Shown piece by piece: positions 43,014 through 52,452 of a stretch of 64,000 nucleotides of DNA; positions within the stretch are counted from its first letter, which is position 1, and every line of letters begins with the position of its first letter. The stretch lies in assembly GCF_008386635.1 (NCBI RefSeq), contig NZ_VUOE01000001.1, positions 2,342,185 to 2,406,184 of the forward strand, in the 5' to 3' direction. The notes beneath the pieces were generated by a model. That model was not told the origin of the DNA, did no database searches, and was given only the letters and a program-made list of their open reading frames with translations. The position numbers were made by a program, and so were the translations under genes. The stretch is from Maribacter flavus. Lineage in GTDB: Bacteria; Bacteroidota; Bacteroidia; Flavobacteriales; Flavobacteriaceae.

Positions 43014-45503
43014 TTATTTAGGGTCCAAAATGTGGTCAATTCGCTCTTCCACATCCTGTAGATGATACCTGCTCATTCTATCGGAAGTCCTGCCAATGGC
43101 ATTTCTTACATCCCTTTTTAATTGATTCAATTCTGCCCTGGCCACGGAACGAATGTCCGACTGACTCATATTCACCGCGGTCGATTTTCTATAGCCGCCA
43201 AAGTCCGGTAGTTTTTTCTGGTCTTCCGCGGTCATCAAATAGGCCAAACGATCCACATAGGCTTTTTGAAGGTTTCTTCGGTACGTATCGATTTTTCTTC
43301 CGGAGGACAATTCGGACCAAATTCCCTTCCTTAAATCGTCCATCATTTCCACCAAAGTATAGGCCTCGGTACCGTTGGCCACCTCGTTTTCGACCAAACG
43401 CGCCATTTTACCAAGACTCATGATATTGTTCAAGGTACGCTCCTGAATGGAACGGATACGCTCCACAAAACCGGAATATTGGATTCTCCCAAAAATATCC
43501 TGATCCAATAACCATTCCGGGGTTTGGAACAGTTGTTCCTGGAGAAACTCCATACAATTTTCCTGATGTTCGGCATCTACATGCGTGTACACGGCACCTT
43601 CCTGATCATAGGTTTTATGGTATTCATAGACCCCTCCTATATTGTTCGAGACATGGCCCATATAGCGGTTGTACTGGGCAACGACCTGTCCGTAGAGGGT
43701 TTCAAGGTCATCGTAGTTTTTACCGTCTTCCTGGGTCCATTCGATCAATTTGGGAACGATTCTTTGCAAATTGGCAATGCCATATTCGCTTGCCTTTATG
43801 GCATTATCGCCCAAATCTTCCGTTTGGGAGCTTGGGTCTACGATGTCGCCCACCTGTTGATGCCCAAATCGGTACAGTGGGTCACCCGCATGCTCTAAAA
43901 TCCATTGGTCCAAGATGGGTTTTTCTTCTGTTGCTGATTTATCCAAAATGGGCCTGTATCCCCATTTAATGGCATATTTGTCATATACACCGATGTCCGG
44001 CATCAAAGCAACGCCCTCATCACCTGGTTGGGCGATGTAATTAAAACGGGCATAGTCCATAATCGAAGGGGCCGTACCAAATTTTTTAGTGAAACTTGCC
44101 GAGCGTAATGAATCTACCGGATAGGCAACACTACTACCCATATTGTGTGGCAAACCTAATGTATGACCCACTTCATGCGAAGAGACAAAACGGATCAACC
44201 TGCCCATCACTTCCTCATCAAACTGCACTCCTTGTGCGGACGGATTTATTGCCGCTGTCTGTACAAAGAACCAGTTGCGTAAAAGGCTCATGACGTTGTG
44301 GTACCAGTTGATGTCCGATTCCAATATTTCTCCACTTCGAGGATCGCTCACGTGTGGGCCATTGGCATTTGGTATGGGAGATGCCAAGTATCGGACCACG
44401 GAATAACGAACATCCTCCGGGGACCATTCCGGATCCTCTTCCGGAGTTGGAGGGTCCTTGGCAATGATGGCATTTTTAAATCCTGCTTCTTCAAAGGCCA
44501 CTTGCCAATCTTCGATACCTTGCTTTATGTACGGCACCCATTGTTTTGGCGTTGCCCTATCCACATAATAGACAATTTGCTTTTTAGGTTCTACCAGTTC
44601 CCCGTTTTTGAACTTTTCCAAATCCTCATCTTTCACTTCCAGTCTCCATCGGTCCAAAAAGGTAATCGTTTTGCTTTCTTGGGCATCCAGGCCATAATCC
44701 ACCTGGCCCCTGGCGAACCATCCCACCCTTCGGTCAAAATAGCGTCTTTTCATTGGTTCCTTTGGTAAGAGTACCATGGAATTGTTGATTTCTATCGATA
44801 TGGATCCCAGGCTACCATTACTGGGCGGTTCCCCGGCCAAATAGGTCTTTACATGCCTGGCCTCTACGTTCAAGGGATAACTTTTTATGCTTTCAATAAA
44901 GCTCCGGCCATCATCCAAACGTGAAACCTTGTATCGTTTTCGGTAGGTTTCCGGCATTCCAAAGGCCTTGGTGTCCTTAGTGAATATATCATCCACTTCA
45001 ATGACCGTAGCCGGACTCAGCGAATCCTTTTTAAAGGCCTTGATGTCAAATGCGTAAAGGACCGGCTCAAAATTTGAATTTACGACGGCTTCATGTACCG
45101 GAAGGGAGTCGGCCGCGACGACATCGTGGGATACAACGCGTAGTAGTACTTTCTTGTCCTTTTTCTCCCATCTTAGGACCTGGGTATTTATCTTTCCGCC
45201 ACCAAAACCTATTTCCGAAGCTGTTTTTGAAATGCGGCTCACCATCAACATTTCCCTATTGAAGAGTGAATCTGGGATTTCATAGTAATGCTTGTCGTCA
45301 ACTATATGGACATTGAAGAGCCCTGCATCGGTTTTCGCCTCCTTGGTGATGACTTTGTCATACGGTTGGATTTTGTCCTTATTGGGTTTTTCCGCAGCGG
45401 TTTCGGTCTTCTTTTTTTTCTTTTTGAAAATTTGGGCTTCGGTAGTTTGGAAACTTAATAAACATACTATCGCTAGTAGCGGGAAGAGTAATTTTTTATG
45501 CAT
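43014..45503 (-). CDS. Exported zinc-dependent metalloprotease (DUF5117/DUF5118)
   Basis: An 829-residue secreted protease with a signal peptide (residues 1-23). Regions corresponding to DUF5118 and DUF5117 (about 45-300) precede a metzincin-type catalytic site HEVGHTLGLPHNM near residue 440 (HExxHxxGxxH). A long C-terminal helical region follows. The length is typical of the family in Bacteroidota. Substrates are unknown; it probably degrades peptides outside the cell or in the periplasm. The start has a preceding lysine-rich KKKKKKT tract after the signal peptide. Confidence 0.92.
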   Translation of the reverse strand: MHKKLLFPLLAIVCLLSFQTTEAQIFKKKKKKTETAAEKPNKDKIQPYDKVITKEAKTDAGLFNVHIVDDKHYYEIPDSLFNREMLMVSRISKTASEIGFGGGKINTQVLRWEKKDKKVLLRVVSHDVVAADSLPVHEAVVNSNFEPVLYAFDIKAFKKDSLSPATVIEVDDIFTKDTKAFGMPETYRKRYKVSRLDDGRSFIESIKSYPLNVEARHVKTYLAGEPPSNGSLGSISIEINNSMVLLPKEPMKRRYFDRRVGWFARGQVDYGLDAQESKTITFLDRWRLEVKDEDLEKFKNGELVEPKKQIVYYVDRATPKQWVPYIKQGIEDWQVAFEEAGFKNAIIAKDPPTPEEDPEWSPEDVRYSVVRYLASPIPNANGPHVSDPRSGEILESDINWYHNVMSLLRNWFFVQTAAINPSAQGVQFDEEVMGRLIRFVSSHEVGHTLGLPHNMGSSVAYPVDSLRSASFTKKFGTAPSIMDYARFNYIAQPGDEGVALMPDIGVYDKYAIKWGYRPILDKSATEEKPILDQWILEHAGDPLYRFGHQQVGDIVDPSSQTEDLGDNAIKASEYGIANLQRIVPKLIEWTQEDGKNYDDLETLYGQVVAQYNRYMGHVSNNIGGVYEYHKTYDQEGAVYTHVDAEHQENCMEFLQEQLFQTPEWLLDQDIFGRIQYSGFVERIRSIQERTLNNIMSLGKMARLVENEVANGTEAYTLVEMMDDLRKGIWSELSSGRKIDTYRRNLQKAYVDRLAYLMTAEDQKKLPDFGGYRKSTAVNMSQSDIRSVARAELNQLKRDVRNAIGRTSDRMSRYHLQDVEERIDHILDPK

Positions 45504-45829
45504 CTATTTTTTTGAATTTGGTCAATTTTTCAAAGAACCGAAAAATTATTTTAACGACTTGTTAACGAAATCATAAGCCGAATACCAATTCAACATTCAA
45601 TCCCATCAGATAAAAAGTTTCTTTTCTCGCCTTACTTCAAAATAATAAAGTTCCGCAATTACGGCTGCGCAACCTTTTTCTTTTTCGTAATCCAAGAAAA
45701 CAATTCATTTTCTTTAGATGGTTTTGAAAATTGAATTAGTATAAATTGTAACATTCTGGTTTTTTCAGCGTCTGTTATGTAGGAATATCATTTTTACCCG
45801 AATAGCAATCGGGACTGAATTAGTTAGGT
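45504..45829. other. Gap between the metalloprotease and SLC13 genes
   Basis: No gene found. It includes the metalloprotease promoter region, not pinned down. A REP-like hairpin CCCGA-ATAGCAA-TCGGG lies at 45797-45813; repeats of this shape are widespread in flavobacterial genomes, as I recall. Confidence 0.4.
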
Positions 45830-45859
45830 ATAAAGCCTCTGCGCCAGCAGAGGCTTTAT
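45830..45859 (-). terminator. Terminator of the SLC13 permease gene
   Basis: Perfect 13-bp stem ATAAAGCCTCTGC / GCAGAGGCTTTAT with a GCCA loop. It lies 46 bp beyond the permease stop at 45906 and may be bidirectional. Confidence 0.8.
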
Positions 45860-45905
45860 CTTTTTGTGGTGTTCTACAGGTCTATGCACCACTTTATGAT
45901 GCAAA

Positions 45906-47348
45906 TCAGAAAAGTAAAGGGAGGATAAATTGGAACATTCCTATTAAAAGTACCACAGCAAGCAGATTTAGCATCACGCCTGCCTTTGCCATTTCATGCA
46001 CTTTAATATAGCCACTGGCAAAAACAATGGCATTGGGAGGCGTGGCCATGGGGAGCATGAAAGCGCAACTGCTCGCTATGGTAATGGGTATCAATAAATG
46101 TACGATAGGTATTCCCAAGCCAAGGGCAATGCCCGCAACCACAGGTGCCAAGACGGCAACAAGGGCTACGTTGCTCATCAGTTCCGTCATGAACAACATC
46201 AAAAATATCAATAGGGCGGCAGTAAAGAGTGCACTGATCTCACTTTCGGCGATGGTTCCCGCTACAAGGTCCACAATCCCCGTAACGGACATGGCCTCCG
46301 CCAGGGCCAATCCCCCACCAAATAGTATGAGTATGCCCCAAGCCAGTTTCTGGGTATCCTTCCATTCCAAAATGAAATCGCCTTTTCTCACATTGAAGGG
46401 GATCGCAAAAAGTGAAATAGCGGCGAACATACTGATCATGGCATCGGACAGGCCTAAAAATGGAAAAATGGAATTGATGACGGTCCTAAAAACCCAAAGG
46501 AAAACCGTAATGCCAAAAATGACCAAAACCATTTTTTCCTTTGCCGAAGTAGGCCCCAGTTTTTTCAGTTCCTGATCAATAATGCTTTTGGAGGCATTGA
46601 ATTTCAGGGCCCCATTGGGGAACATGAATTTTACCAAAGCCAAATAGCAAAGGGTTATCATAATCACCGAAAAGGGTAGCCCGATGACCATCCATTTCAA
46701 AAAAGATATTTCAATATGGTATTCATTTTCCAACAACCCGATGAGTACCGAATTGGGTGGGGTTCCAATGACCGTGGCTATGCCGCCTGCATTTGCGGAG
46801 AATGCAATACCCAACATCACGCTTAGGGCAAAATTGCGGTCGCTTTTTGTAAATCCGTCGGCATCATCTATCAATAGTTGTATAACGGACATGGCAATGG
46901 GCAACATGACCACGGTAGTGGCCGTATTGCTAATCCACATGCTCAAGGTGGCCGTGGCGATCATAAAACCTAAAATGACTTTGTTGGGTGTGGTTCCCGT
47001 GATACGGATGATGGAAAGAGCAATGCGTTTATGAAGGTTTACTTTTTCCAGGGCCAGGGCCATGACGAATCCCCCAAAAAATAGGAATACGATCGGACTC
47101 CCGTAATTGGCGCCAACATCCTCCATGGGTATGATTTTAAGGATAGGGAACAATAACAATGGGAGTAGTGCCGTGACGGATATGGAAACCGCTTCGGTAA
47201 TCCACCACACGATCATCCAAAGGGCTACGGCTATTACAGCATCCGCCCGTTCTGAAATCAAAATAACGGGAAGGTTGATCAGAAGTAGAAAAAGTAGGGG
47301 GCCTAGAAAAAGCCCCCATTTTTTGCTTAGTCCCATGGGTTTTCTCAA
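45906..47348 (-). CDS. SLC13/DASS family anion permease
   Basis: A 480-residue inner-membrane carrier with about 11-12 hydrophobic segments. Signature stretches are ITEAVSISVTALLPLLLFPI near residue 50, ATLSMWISNTATTVVMLPIA near 132 and FMLPMATPPNAIVFASGYI near 430, the SNTATT and MPTPPNAI-type motifs of dicarboxylate/sulfate:Na+ symporters. The substrate (succinate, other C4 acids, or sulfate) is unresolved. It is flanked by lysS (80-bp gap) on the same strand. Confidence 0.93.
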   Translation of the reverse strand: MRKPMGLSKKWGLFLGPLLFLLLINLPVILISERADAVIAVALWMIVWWITEAVSISVTALLPLLLFPILKIIPMEDVGANYGSPIVFLFFGGFVMALALEKVNLHKRIALSIIRITGTTPNKVILGFMIATATLSMWISNTATTVVMLPIAMSVIQLLIDDADGFTKSDRNFALSVMLGIAFSANAGGIATVIGTPPNSVLIGLLENEYHIEISFLKWMVIGLPFSVIMITLCYLALVKFMFPNGALKFNASKSIIDQELKKLGPTSAKEKMVLVIFGITVFLWVFRTVINSIFPFLGLSDAMISMFAAISLFAIPFNVRKGDFILEWKDTQKLAWGILILFGGGLALAEAMSVTGIVDLVAGTIAESEISALFTAALLIFLMLFMTELMSNVALVAVLAPVVAGIALGLGIPIVHLLIPITIASSCAFMLPMATPPNAIVFASGYIKVHEMAKAGVMLNLLAVVLLIGMFQFILPLLF

Positions 47349-47428
47349 GTTGGGTCTAAACTATGATTTTTTATGTGAATTATTAAGAATAATTGTTCCG
47401 AAGAATTTACATTATAAAATAAAAACTC

Positions 47429-49120
47429 TTATTCAAAAAGAGAAACTAAGAGTGTATCGTTTTCCTTTTGGACCTTCGCCAATTTTTGACTTGTCAAACC
47501 CTTGATTCCCTTGTCCCATGCCTTGTTGCTTAACCCGGATTGGGTCTTTAGGCTATCCAGGGACATACTTTTTTCCTTTTTAAGGATATCGTAAATGGCC
47601 TTTTCATTATCGGAAAGTTGAACGGCTTTTTTCTCCGGCCGCATCTGTGGAAAGAACAGTACTTCTTGTATGGAGGAATTATTGGTCATCAACATGACCA
47701 ACCGATCAATACCAATTCCAATACCTGAAGTAGGGGGCATTCCGTACTCCAAGGCCCTTAGAAAATCCTGGTCAATGAACATCGCCTCATCGTCCCCTTT
47801 TTCAGAGAGTCGCAATTGATCTTCAAAGCGTTCGCGCTGATCAATAGGATCGTTCAGCTCAGAATAGGCATTGGCCAATTCCTTACCGTTTACCATCAGC
47901 TCAAAACGCTCCGTAAGTCTAGGATTTGTTCTATGCTCCTTGGTCAACGGGCTCATTTCCTTGGGATAATCCGTAATAAAAGTGGGCTGTATATAGTGGT
48001 GCTCACATTTTTCGCCAAAAATCTCATCGATCAATTTACCAACACCCATGGTGTCATCCACTTCAATGCCCATTTTTTTGGCAGTTTCCCTCAATTCGTT
48101 CTCCTCCATTTGGGAAACATCGACTCCTGTATGGATTTTTATCGCTTCCAAAATAGGCACTCTGGGATACGGCGCCTTAAATTCGATTTCGTGATTACCC
48201 ACTGTAACTTTTGTGGACCCATTGGCATCCATGGCTACTTTTTCCAGCAATTGCTCCGTGGTATCCATCATCCAATTGTAATCCTTGTAGGCCACATACA
48301 ATTCCATCACGGTAAATTCCGGATTGTGCGTACGGTCCATACCCTCGTTCCTAAAATCCTTGGAAAACTCGTACACTCCATCAAAGCCACCAACGATCAA
48401 TCGCTTTAAATACAATTCGTTGGCAATACGTAAATATAACGGTATGTTCAGCGCATTGTGGTGGGTCAAAAATGGCCTTGCGGCCGCACCGCCCGGGATA
48501 GGTTGTAAAATGGGCGTTTCCACCTCCAAATACCCTCGATTGTTATAAAACTCCCGAATGCTGTTGGTAATCTTTGTCCGTTTAATGAAGGTTTCCTTCA
48601 CTTTGGGATTTACGACCAAATCCACATAGCGCTGGCGGTAGCGCAATTCGGGGTCATTGAATTCGTCGAACACCTTTCCTTCGGAATCCTGTTTTGGAAG
48701 GGGAAGGGGTCTCAGGGCCTTGCTTAACATTTTAAAGTTCTTGACCATGACTGTTTTCTCGCCCACTTGGGTGGTAAACAGTTCCCCTTCTATACCAATG
48801 ATATCACCTATGTCCAACAGTTTCTTGTAAACCTCGTTGTATAGGGTCTTGTCCTCCCCGGTACAAATTTCATCCCTGTTGAAGTAGACCTGTATGCGAC
48901 CTTCACTGTCCTGAATTTCGGCAAAGGAAGCTTTTCCCTGTATCCGTCGCGACATCAATCTACCCGCAATGGTCACCTTTTTGCTTTCCTCATAATCATT
49001 TTTGATTTCCTTGGATGTGGTGTCAACAGGATATAACTCGGCGGGATATGGATTGATGCCCAATTCCCTTAATTTCCCCAATTTCTCTCTTCGAATGACC
49101 TCTTGTTCGGATAATTGCAT
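47429..49120 (-). CDS. lysS: Lysyl-tRNA synthetase, class II, with C-terminal HTH-like extension
   Basis: A class II LysRS of 563 residues; the catalytic core and OB-fold anticodon domain fill about 1-495. Characteristic stretches are [39 protein letters not shown] and [18 protein letters not shown]. Beyond the usual ~505 end is an extra ~60-residue tail ([20 protein letters not shown], then [19 protein letters not shown]) shaped like a winged helix. A -7 element TATATTTG (minus strand, 49140-49147) lies 20 bp upstream of the start. Confidence 0.97.
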   Translation of the reverse strand: MQLSEQEVIRREKLGKLRELGINPYPAELYPVDTTSKEIKNDYEESKKVTIAGRLMSRRIQGKASFAEIQDSEGRIQVYFNRDEICTGEDKTLYNEVYKKLLDIGDIIGIEGELFTTQVGEKTVMVKNFKMLSKALRPLPLPKQDSEGKVFDEFNDPELRYRQRYVDLVVNPKVKETFIKRTKITNSIREFYNNRGYLEVETPILQPIPGGAAARPFLTHHNALNIPLYLRIANELYLKRLIVGGFDGVYEFSKDFRNEGMDRTHNPEFTVMELYVAYKDYNWMMDTTEQLLEKVAMDANGSTKVTVGNHEIEFKAPYPRVPILEAIKIHTGVDVSQMEENELRETAKKMGIEVDDTMGVGKLIDEIFGEKCEHHYIQPTFITDYPKEMSPLTKEHRTNPRLTERFELMVNGKELANAYSELNDPIDQRERFEDQLRLSEKGDDEAMFIDQDFLRALEYGMPPTSGIGIGIDRLVMLMTNNSSIQEVLFFPQMRPEKKAVQLSDNEKAIYDILKKEKSMSLDSLKTQSGLSNKAWDKGIKGLTSQKLAKVQKENDTLLVSLFE

Positions 49121-49139
49121 TTCGATTTATTTAAAGGCG

Positions 49140-49147
49140 CAAATATA
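49140..49147 (-). promoter_or_regulatory. -7 promoter element of lysS
   Basis: TATATTTG on the minus strand, 20 bp before the lysS start, inside the gap after the SGNH gene. A TTG at the right spacing was not found, so the promoter is incomplete. Confidence 0.45.
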
Positions 49148-49159
49148 GGTAAGAATGCG

Positions 49160-49870
49160 CTAATCTTTAAAACGTTCCTCCACCAAAGGCAGGATGCGAT
49201 CTACAAATTTACTATATGCCTCCCCGGAGGGATGAAGACCGTCACTGGCCACAAGTTGGGGCTGCTCCAAGCCCATTCTGGTAATATCCGTAATTTCAAC
49301 AAAGCGGACCTTGTTTTCAATTGCAATGGACCTTGCAAACTCGTTATACATATCAATTTCCCTTGATATTTTATCCACGTCCCTAGATTGGCCAAATGGG
49401 GTAAACGCATAATCCGGGATGGAGATGACCAACACCTTTTCGGCATCACCTTCCACAAAGTCAAGGGCAGTGATTAAAAGTTCTGGAAATTCCTTTTCAT
49501 ATTGTTCAAAAGGTTTGCCTTGGTATTGATTGTTGACGCCTATCAAGAGGGTGACCAGATCTTGAGGTTTGTCTATTCTTGTATTCGAAATACCGTTTTG
49601 AAGGTCATCTGTTCTCCAACCGGTTCTCGCAATTATCTTTGTTTCGACACTCGTATTTAATTCACTTTCAAGTCTTTCTGATAGTTGCATAGGAAAGCTT
49701 TGATTTGACGCAACACTTTCTCCAACCGTATAACTATCGCCCAAAGCCAAATATTTGAATTCTTTTTGATACTCTGAACGCATTTCTTCGGAGCGAGTAA
49801 GAAATTCATTCTCGCTCGATGTGCAATTGAAAAATAATAGAATGAGCGCTATAATCTTGAAAGTATTCAT
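49160..49870 (-). CDS. SGNH/GDSL hydrolase lipoprotein
   Basis: A 236-residue esterase-type protein with an N-terminal lipobox (LILLFFNC). The nucleophile Ser is in LALGDSYTVGES (near residue 44) and a GVNNQ block lies near 100. The Asp/His pair is in DGLHPSGEAY near 213. It probably acts in the periplasm or outer membrane on esters of sugars or lipids; substrate unknown. It is 40 bp upstream of lysS on the same strand, but lysS appears to have its own -7 element. Confidence 0.92.
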   Translation of the reverse strand: MNTFKIIALILLFFNCTSSENEFLTRSEEMRSEYQKEFKYLALGDSYTVGESVASNQSFPMQLSERLESELNTSVETKIIARTGWRTDDLQNGISNTRIDKPQDLVTLLIGVNNQYQGKPFEQYEKEFPELLITALDFVEGDAEKVLVISIPDYAFTPFGQSRDVDKISREIDMYNEFARSIAIENKVRFVEITDITRMGLEQPQLVASDGLHPSGEAYSKFVDRILPLVEERFKD

Positions 49871-50057
49871 TTTGCTAATTTGTATTTTTAATATACTAGT
49901 TACGAAATATTTGGGTTATGGTTTCACTTAAATCGGAATCAAATATTTAAATTTCATAGGTTTCATCCTTTTTGATACCAAAGGATGGGTACGCGATCGT
50001 AACAATTCCGATAATTTAACAACTAATAGGTACATCAATCAAAAATCAAAAAGTAAA

Positions 50058-50213
50058 ATGAGTTTAATTAGGGTTTTTTTGGCCATTCTTTTTCCACCCT
50101 TGGCCGTTCTGGGAAAGGGTTGCGGATCCTTTTTAATAGTGCTTTTATTAACTTTTTGTGGCTGGGTACCTGGGGTTATCGCTGCATTGGTTATCTTAAA
50201 CAATCCAAACTAA
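50058..50213 (+). CDS. YqaE/Pmp3 family small membrane protein (51 aa)
   Basis: Very short gene: MSLIRVFLAILFPPLAVLGK, then GCGSFLIVLLLTFCGWVPGV and IAALVILNNPN. It has two hydrophobic segments, with the PPLAV and GWVPGVIAAL signatures of the Pmp3/YqaE family, found in stress-related plasma-membrane proteolipids. It lies 13 bp before the following lipoprotein gene on the same strand. An inverted repeat (CATCCTT-N10-AAGGATG, 49964-49987) lies upstream. Confidence 0.9.
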   Translation: MSLIRVFLAILFPPLAVLGKGCGSFLIVLLLTFCGWVPGVIAALVILNNPN

Positions 50214-50225
50214 AACTTTCTTTAT

Positions 50226-50963
50226 ATGGGAGCAAGAAGGGTATTGTGGTCAGTTATGTTAATGGTCCTGTTCGTTGCCTGTAATTTTACCGAAGAAATT
50301 TATTTCAATGCGGACGGCTCCGGGAAAATGAGTATCGGTTTTGATGGAAGCGAAATGATGTCCATGTTACCCGATAACGATAGCCTAAAAATGGAGGAGG
50401 TTATGGACTCCACGATCGTTTTCAAGGACCTTTTGCGTGAAAAACGTGATAGTATTGCCCAATTGCCCTTGGAAGAACAGGAAAAATTGAAAAAATTGGA
50501 ACCTTTTAGCATACACATGCTCGTGGACGGTCCTAATGGTACTATGAATTTTGAGATGTTTTCGGATTTTAAGAATATATCCGATGTCAACAATGCATTC
50601 AACGCCTTTCAGATGGCAAGTAAAATTGGTCCTTCCTCTGCAGACCAGCCCATTCCCCAAAATTCCGCCGAAGATCCCACCCAGGTTTCCTACTCCTTTT
50701 CCGGGGACCGTTTTGTTCGAGAAGCTAAAATAAAGGATCAGGAATTGTTCCAAAAGAGCCTGGATAGCCTACAAGGCACTGAAATGTTTTTGAGCGGTTC
50801 CACCTATACCTTTAAATATCATTTTCCGAAAAGAGTAAAATCTACCAATGTGGAGGACGCCACTTTTTCCATGGATGGGAAGACCCTAATTTATGAGGTG
50901 AACTTTTTGGACATGCTCAAGGATCCAGAGTCCATCAATATTGAAGTGGAACTGGAAAAGTAG
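50226..50963 (+). CDS. Lipoprotein of unknown function
   Basis: A 245-residue exported protein with a lipobox (LMVLFVAC, Cys near 20) and a mostly beta-plus-helix mature part rich in Asp, Met and Ser (EEIYFNADGSGKMSIGFDGS). No domain is recognised with confidence. It follows the YqaE gene and precedes lipB at 33 bp. The -7-like element before lipB suggests a separate transcript. Confidence 0.75.
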   Translation: MGARRVLWSVMLMVLFVACNFTEEIYFNADGSGKMSIGFDGSEMMSMLPDNDSLKMEEVMDSTIVFKDLLREKRDSIAQLPLEEQEKLKKLEPFSIHMLVDGPNGTMNFEMFSDFKNISDVNNAFNAFQMASKIGPSSADQPIPQNSAEDPTQVSYSFSGDRFVREAKIKDQELFQKSLDSLQGTEMFLSGSTYTFKYHFPKRVKSTNVEDATFSMDGKTLIYEVNFLDMLKDPESINIEVELEK

Positions 50964-50984
50964 GCAGGAACCTTTTCCTATTCG

Positions 50985-50992
50985 TATCTTTG
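50985..50992 (+). promoter_or_regulatory. -7 promoter element of lipB
   Basis: TATCTTTG ends 4 bp before the lipB ATG (50997), so transcription would begin at or next to the start codon: a leaderless message. No TTG at the expected distance is present, so confidence is low. Confidence 0.4.
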
Positions 50993-50996
50993 CACC

Positions 50997-51710
50997 ATGA
51001 ACAAAACCGTTTTTTTGGAGGACTTGGGGGTCAAGGATTATAAGGAGACCTGGGACTATCAGGAACTTTTGTTTCAGCAAATATTGGATTTGAAAATCAG
51101 AAACAGGAGGGAGGAGACTGCTTTGGAAACCCCCAACCATCTTATTTTTGTGGAGCATCCACATGTTTATACCCTAGGCAAAAGTGGGGATATCCAAAAC
51201 CTGTTGGTAAACGAGGATGAGCTTAGTGCAAAAGGTGCCAAATTTTATAAAATCAATAGGGGCGGGGATATCACTTATCACGGGCCTGGCCAGATCGTAG
51301 GTTACCCCATTCTTGATTTGGATAATTTCTTTACCGATATTCACAAATACCTAAGACTTCTTGAGGAGATGGTCATTCTCACTTTGGCGGAGTATGGTTT
51401 GAAGGCCGAACGTTCCAAAGGTGAAACAGGGGTATGGTTGGATGTTGGAACGCCCTTCGCCCGAAAAATCTGTGCCATGGGCGTTCGTGCCAGTAGGTGG
51501 GTGACCATGCATGGGTTTGCTCTAAATGTGAATGCGGACCTAGGCTATTTTGATTTGATGATTCCCTGTGGGATAAAGGATAAGGCAGTAACCTCTTTGA
51601 ACGTTGAATTGGGAAAAGCAACCGTGGATATGGATGAGGTAAAGGAAAAGCTGTTAAAACACTTTGCAGAGCTTTTTCAGGCGCAGATAAAGCAAAAAAC
51701 CGAGGTATAG
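50997..51710 (+). CDS. lipB: Lipoyl(octanoyl) transferase LipB
   Basis: It moves the octanoyl group from ACP to the lipoyl domains of dehydrogenase complexes. The 237-residue protein has HLIFVEHPHVYTLGKSGD (near 44-61), the GGDITYHGPGQIVGYPI signature (near 88-104) and the KICAMGVRASRWVTMHGFAL block. The catalytic Cys lies in MIPCGIKDK near 183. A terminator overlaps its last codons. Confidence 0.97.
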   Translation: MNKTVFLEDLGVKDYKETWDYQELLFQQILDLKIRNRREETALETPNHLIFVEHPHVYTLGKSGDIQNLLVNEDELSAKGAKFYKINRGGDITYHGPGQIVGYPILDLDNFFTDIHKYLRLLEEMVILTLAEYGLKAERSKGETGVWLDVGTPFARKICAMGVRASRWVTMHGFALNVNADLGYFDLMIPCGIKDKAVTSLNVELGKATVDMDEVKEKLLKHFAELFQAQIKQKTEV

Positions 51711-51724
51711 ACGTCGGTTTTTTT
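51696..51724 (+). terminator. Terminator of lipB
   Basis: Stem AAAACCGA / TCGGTTTT (51696-51703, 51714-51721) with a 10-nt loop and a T run; it begins inside the last codons of lipB. Confidence 0.75.
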
Positions 51725-51740
51725 ATGCTATTCACAAAAT

Positions 51741-52439
51741 TTATTTACTGTATTTGGTCAGCTCCATACGGCTCATAAGCTTGCCGTTTTTACCGTAGGA
51801 TTCCTGTTTTATCATGCCCACACCTTCTGAAATCCAAACCTTATTACTCATTTCCACATTGGCCATCATTACTTTGGATTTACTTTTTTCGGTAATCAAA
51901 TAGCAATCAAAGGTACCTGCGGGCGTGGTAACGGATTCCATTTTCTCCACTTTTCGGTCAAAGGTATCCACGTTGATTTTCATCTTCATGGCACCCATAT
52001 CCATGGTAACGCTTAGGTTTGCATCATCAAGCGTTTGCCCAGCGGAAAGATCATTGGGTATTTCAATATCCGTACCCGTAATCTCCATGTCCATACCCAT
52101 ATCCTCGTATTGTTTTTTCATTTCGGAGGGGAATAGACTTTCATAATCTATTTTGACACCGTTACCGGTACAGGTGATATTATAATCAGATTCCAGAACA
52201 TTTTTTCCTTTGTCATCAGTATAAGTAAGTTTCATGGTCGCCGTGGTATTTCCGCCATCATTTTCTACGTTGGAAACAACATAGTCCGTGACACCTTCTA
52301 CCTTATCCTTTTTGTCGTACATGGTGTATTGAAAGGTACTGCCCTCTTCCATGGGATAGTATTTACTACAGGCATTTTGGCCCAATGTCAGTGAAGTGCC
52401 ATAAAGGAAGGTAAGGCAAAAAAGAAACTTGATTTTCAT
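51741..52439 (-). CDS. Exported TapB/DUF3108-like protein
   Basis: A 232-residue protein with a signal peptide (residues 1-20) and a single beta-sandwich-like mature part. The YYPMEEGSTFQYTMYDKKDK opening and the TPAGTFDCYLI segment resemble TapB/DUF3108 family members. Function is not known. It is convergent with lipB and 13 bp downstream of an OmpA-family gene on the same strand, so the two are likely co-transcribed. Confidence 0.75.
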   Translation of the reverse strand: MKIKFLFCLTFLYGTSLTLGQNACSKYYPMEEGSTFQYTMYDKKDKVEGVTDYVVSNVENDGGNTTATMKLTYTDDKGKNVLESDYNITCTGNGVKIDYESLFPSEMKKQYEDMGMDMEITGTDIEIPNDLSAGQTLDDANLSVTMDMGAMKMKINVDTFDRKVEKMESVTTPAGTFDCYLITEKSKSKVMMANVEMSNKVWISEGVGMIKQESYGKNGKLMSRMELTKYSK

Positions 52440-52452
52440 TTTATTTTAGTGT

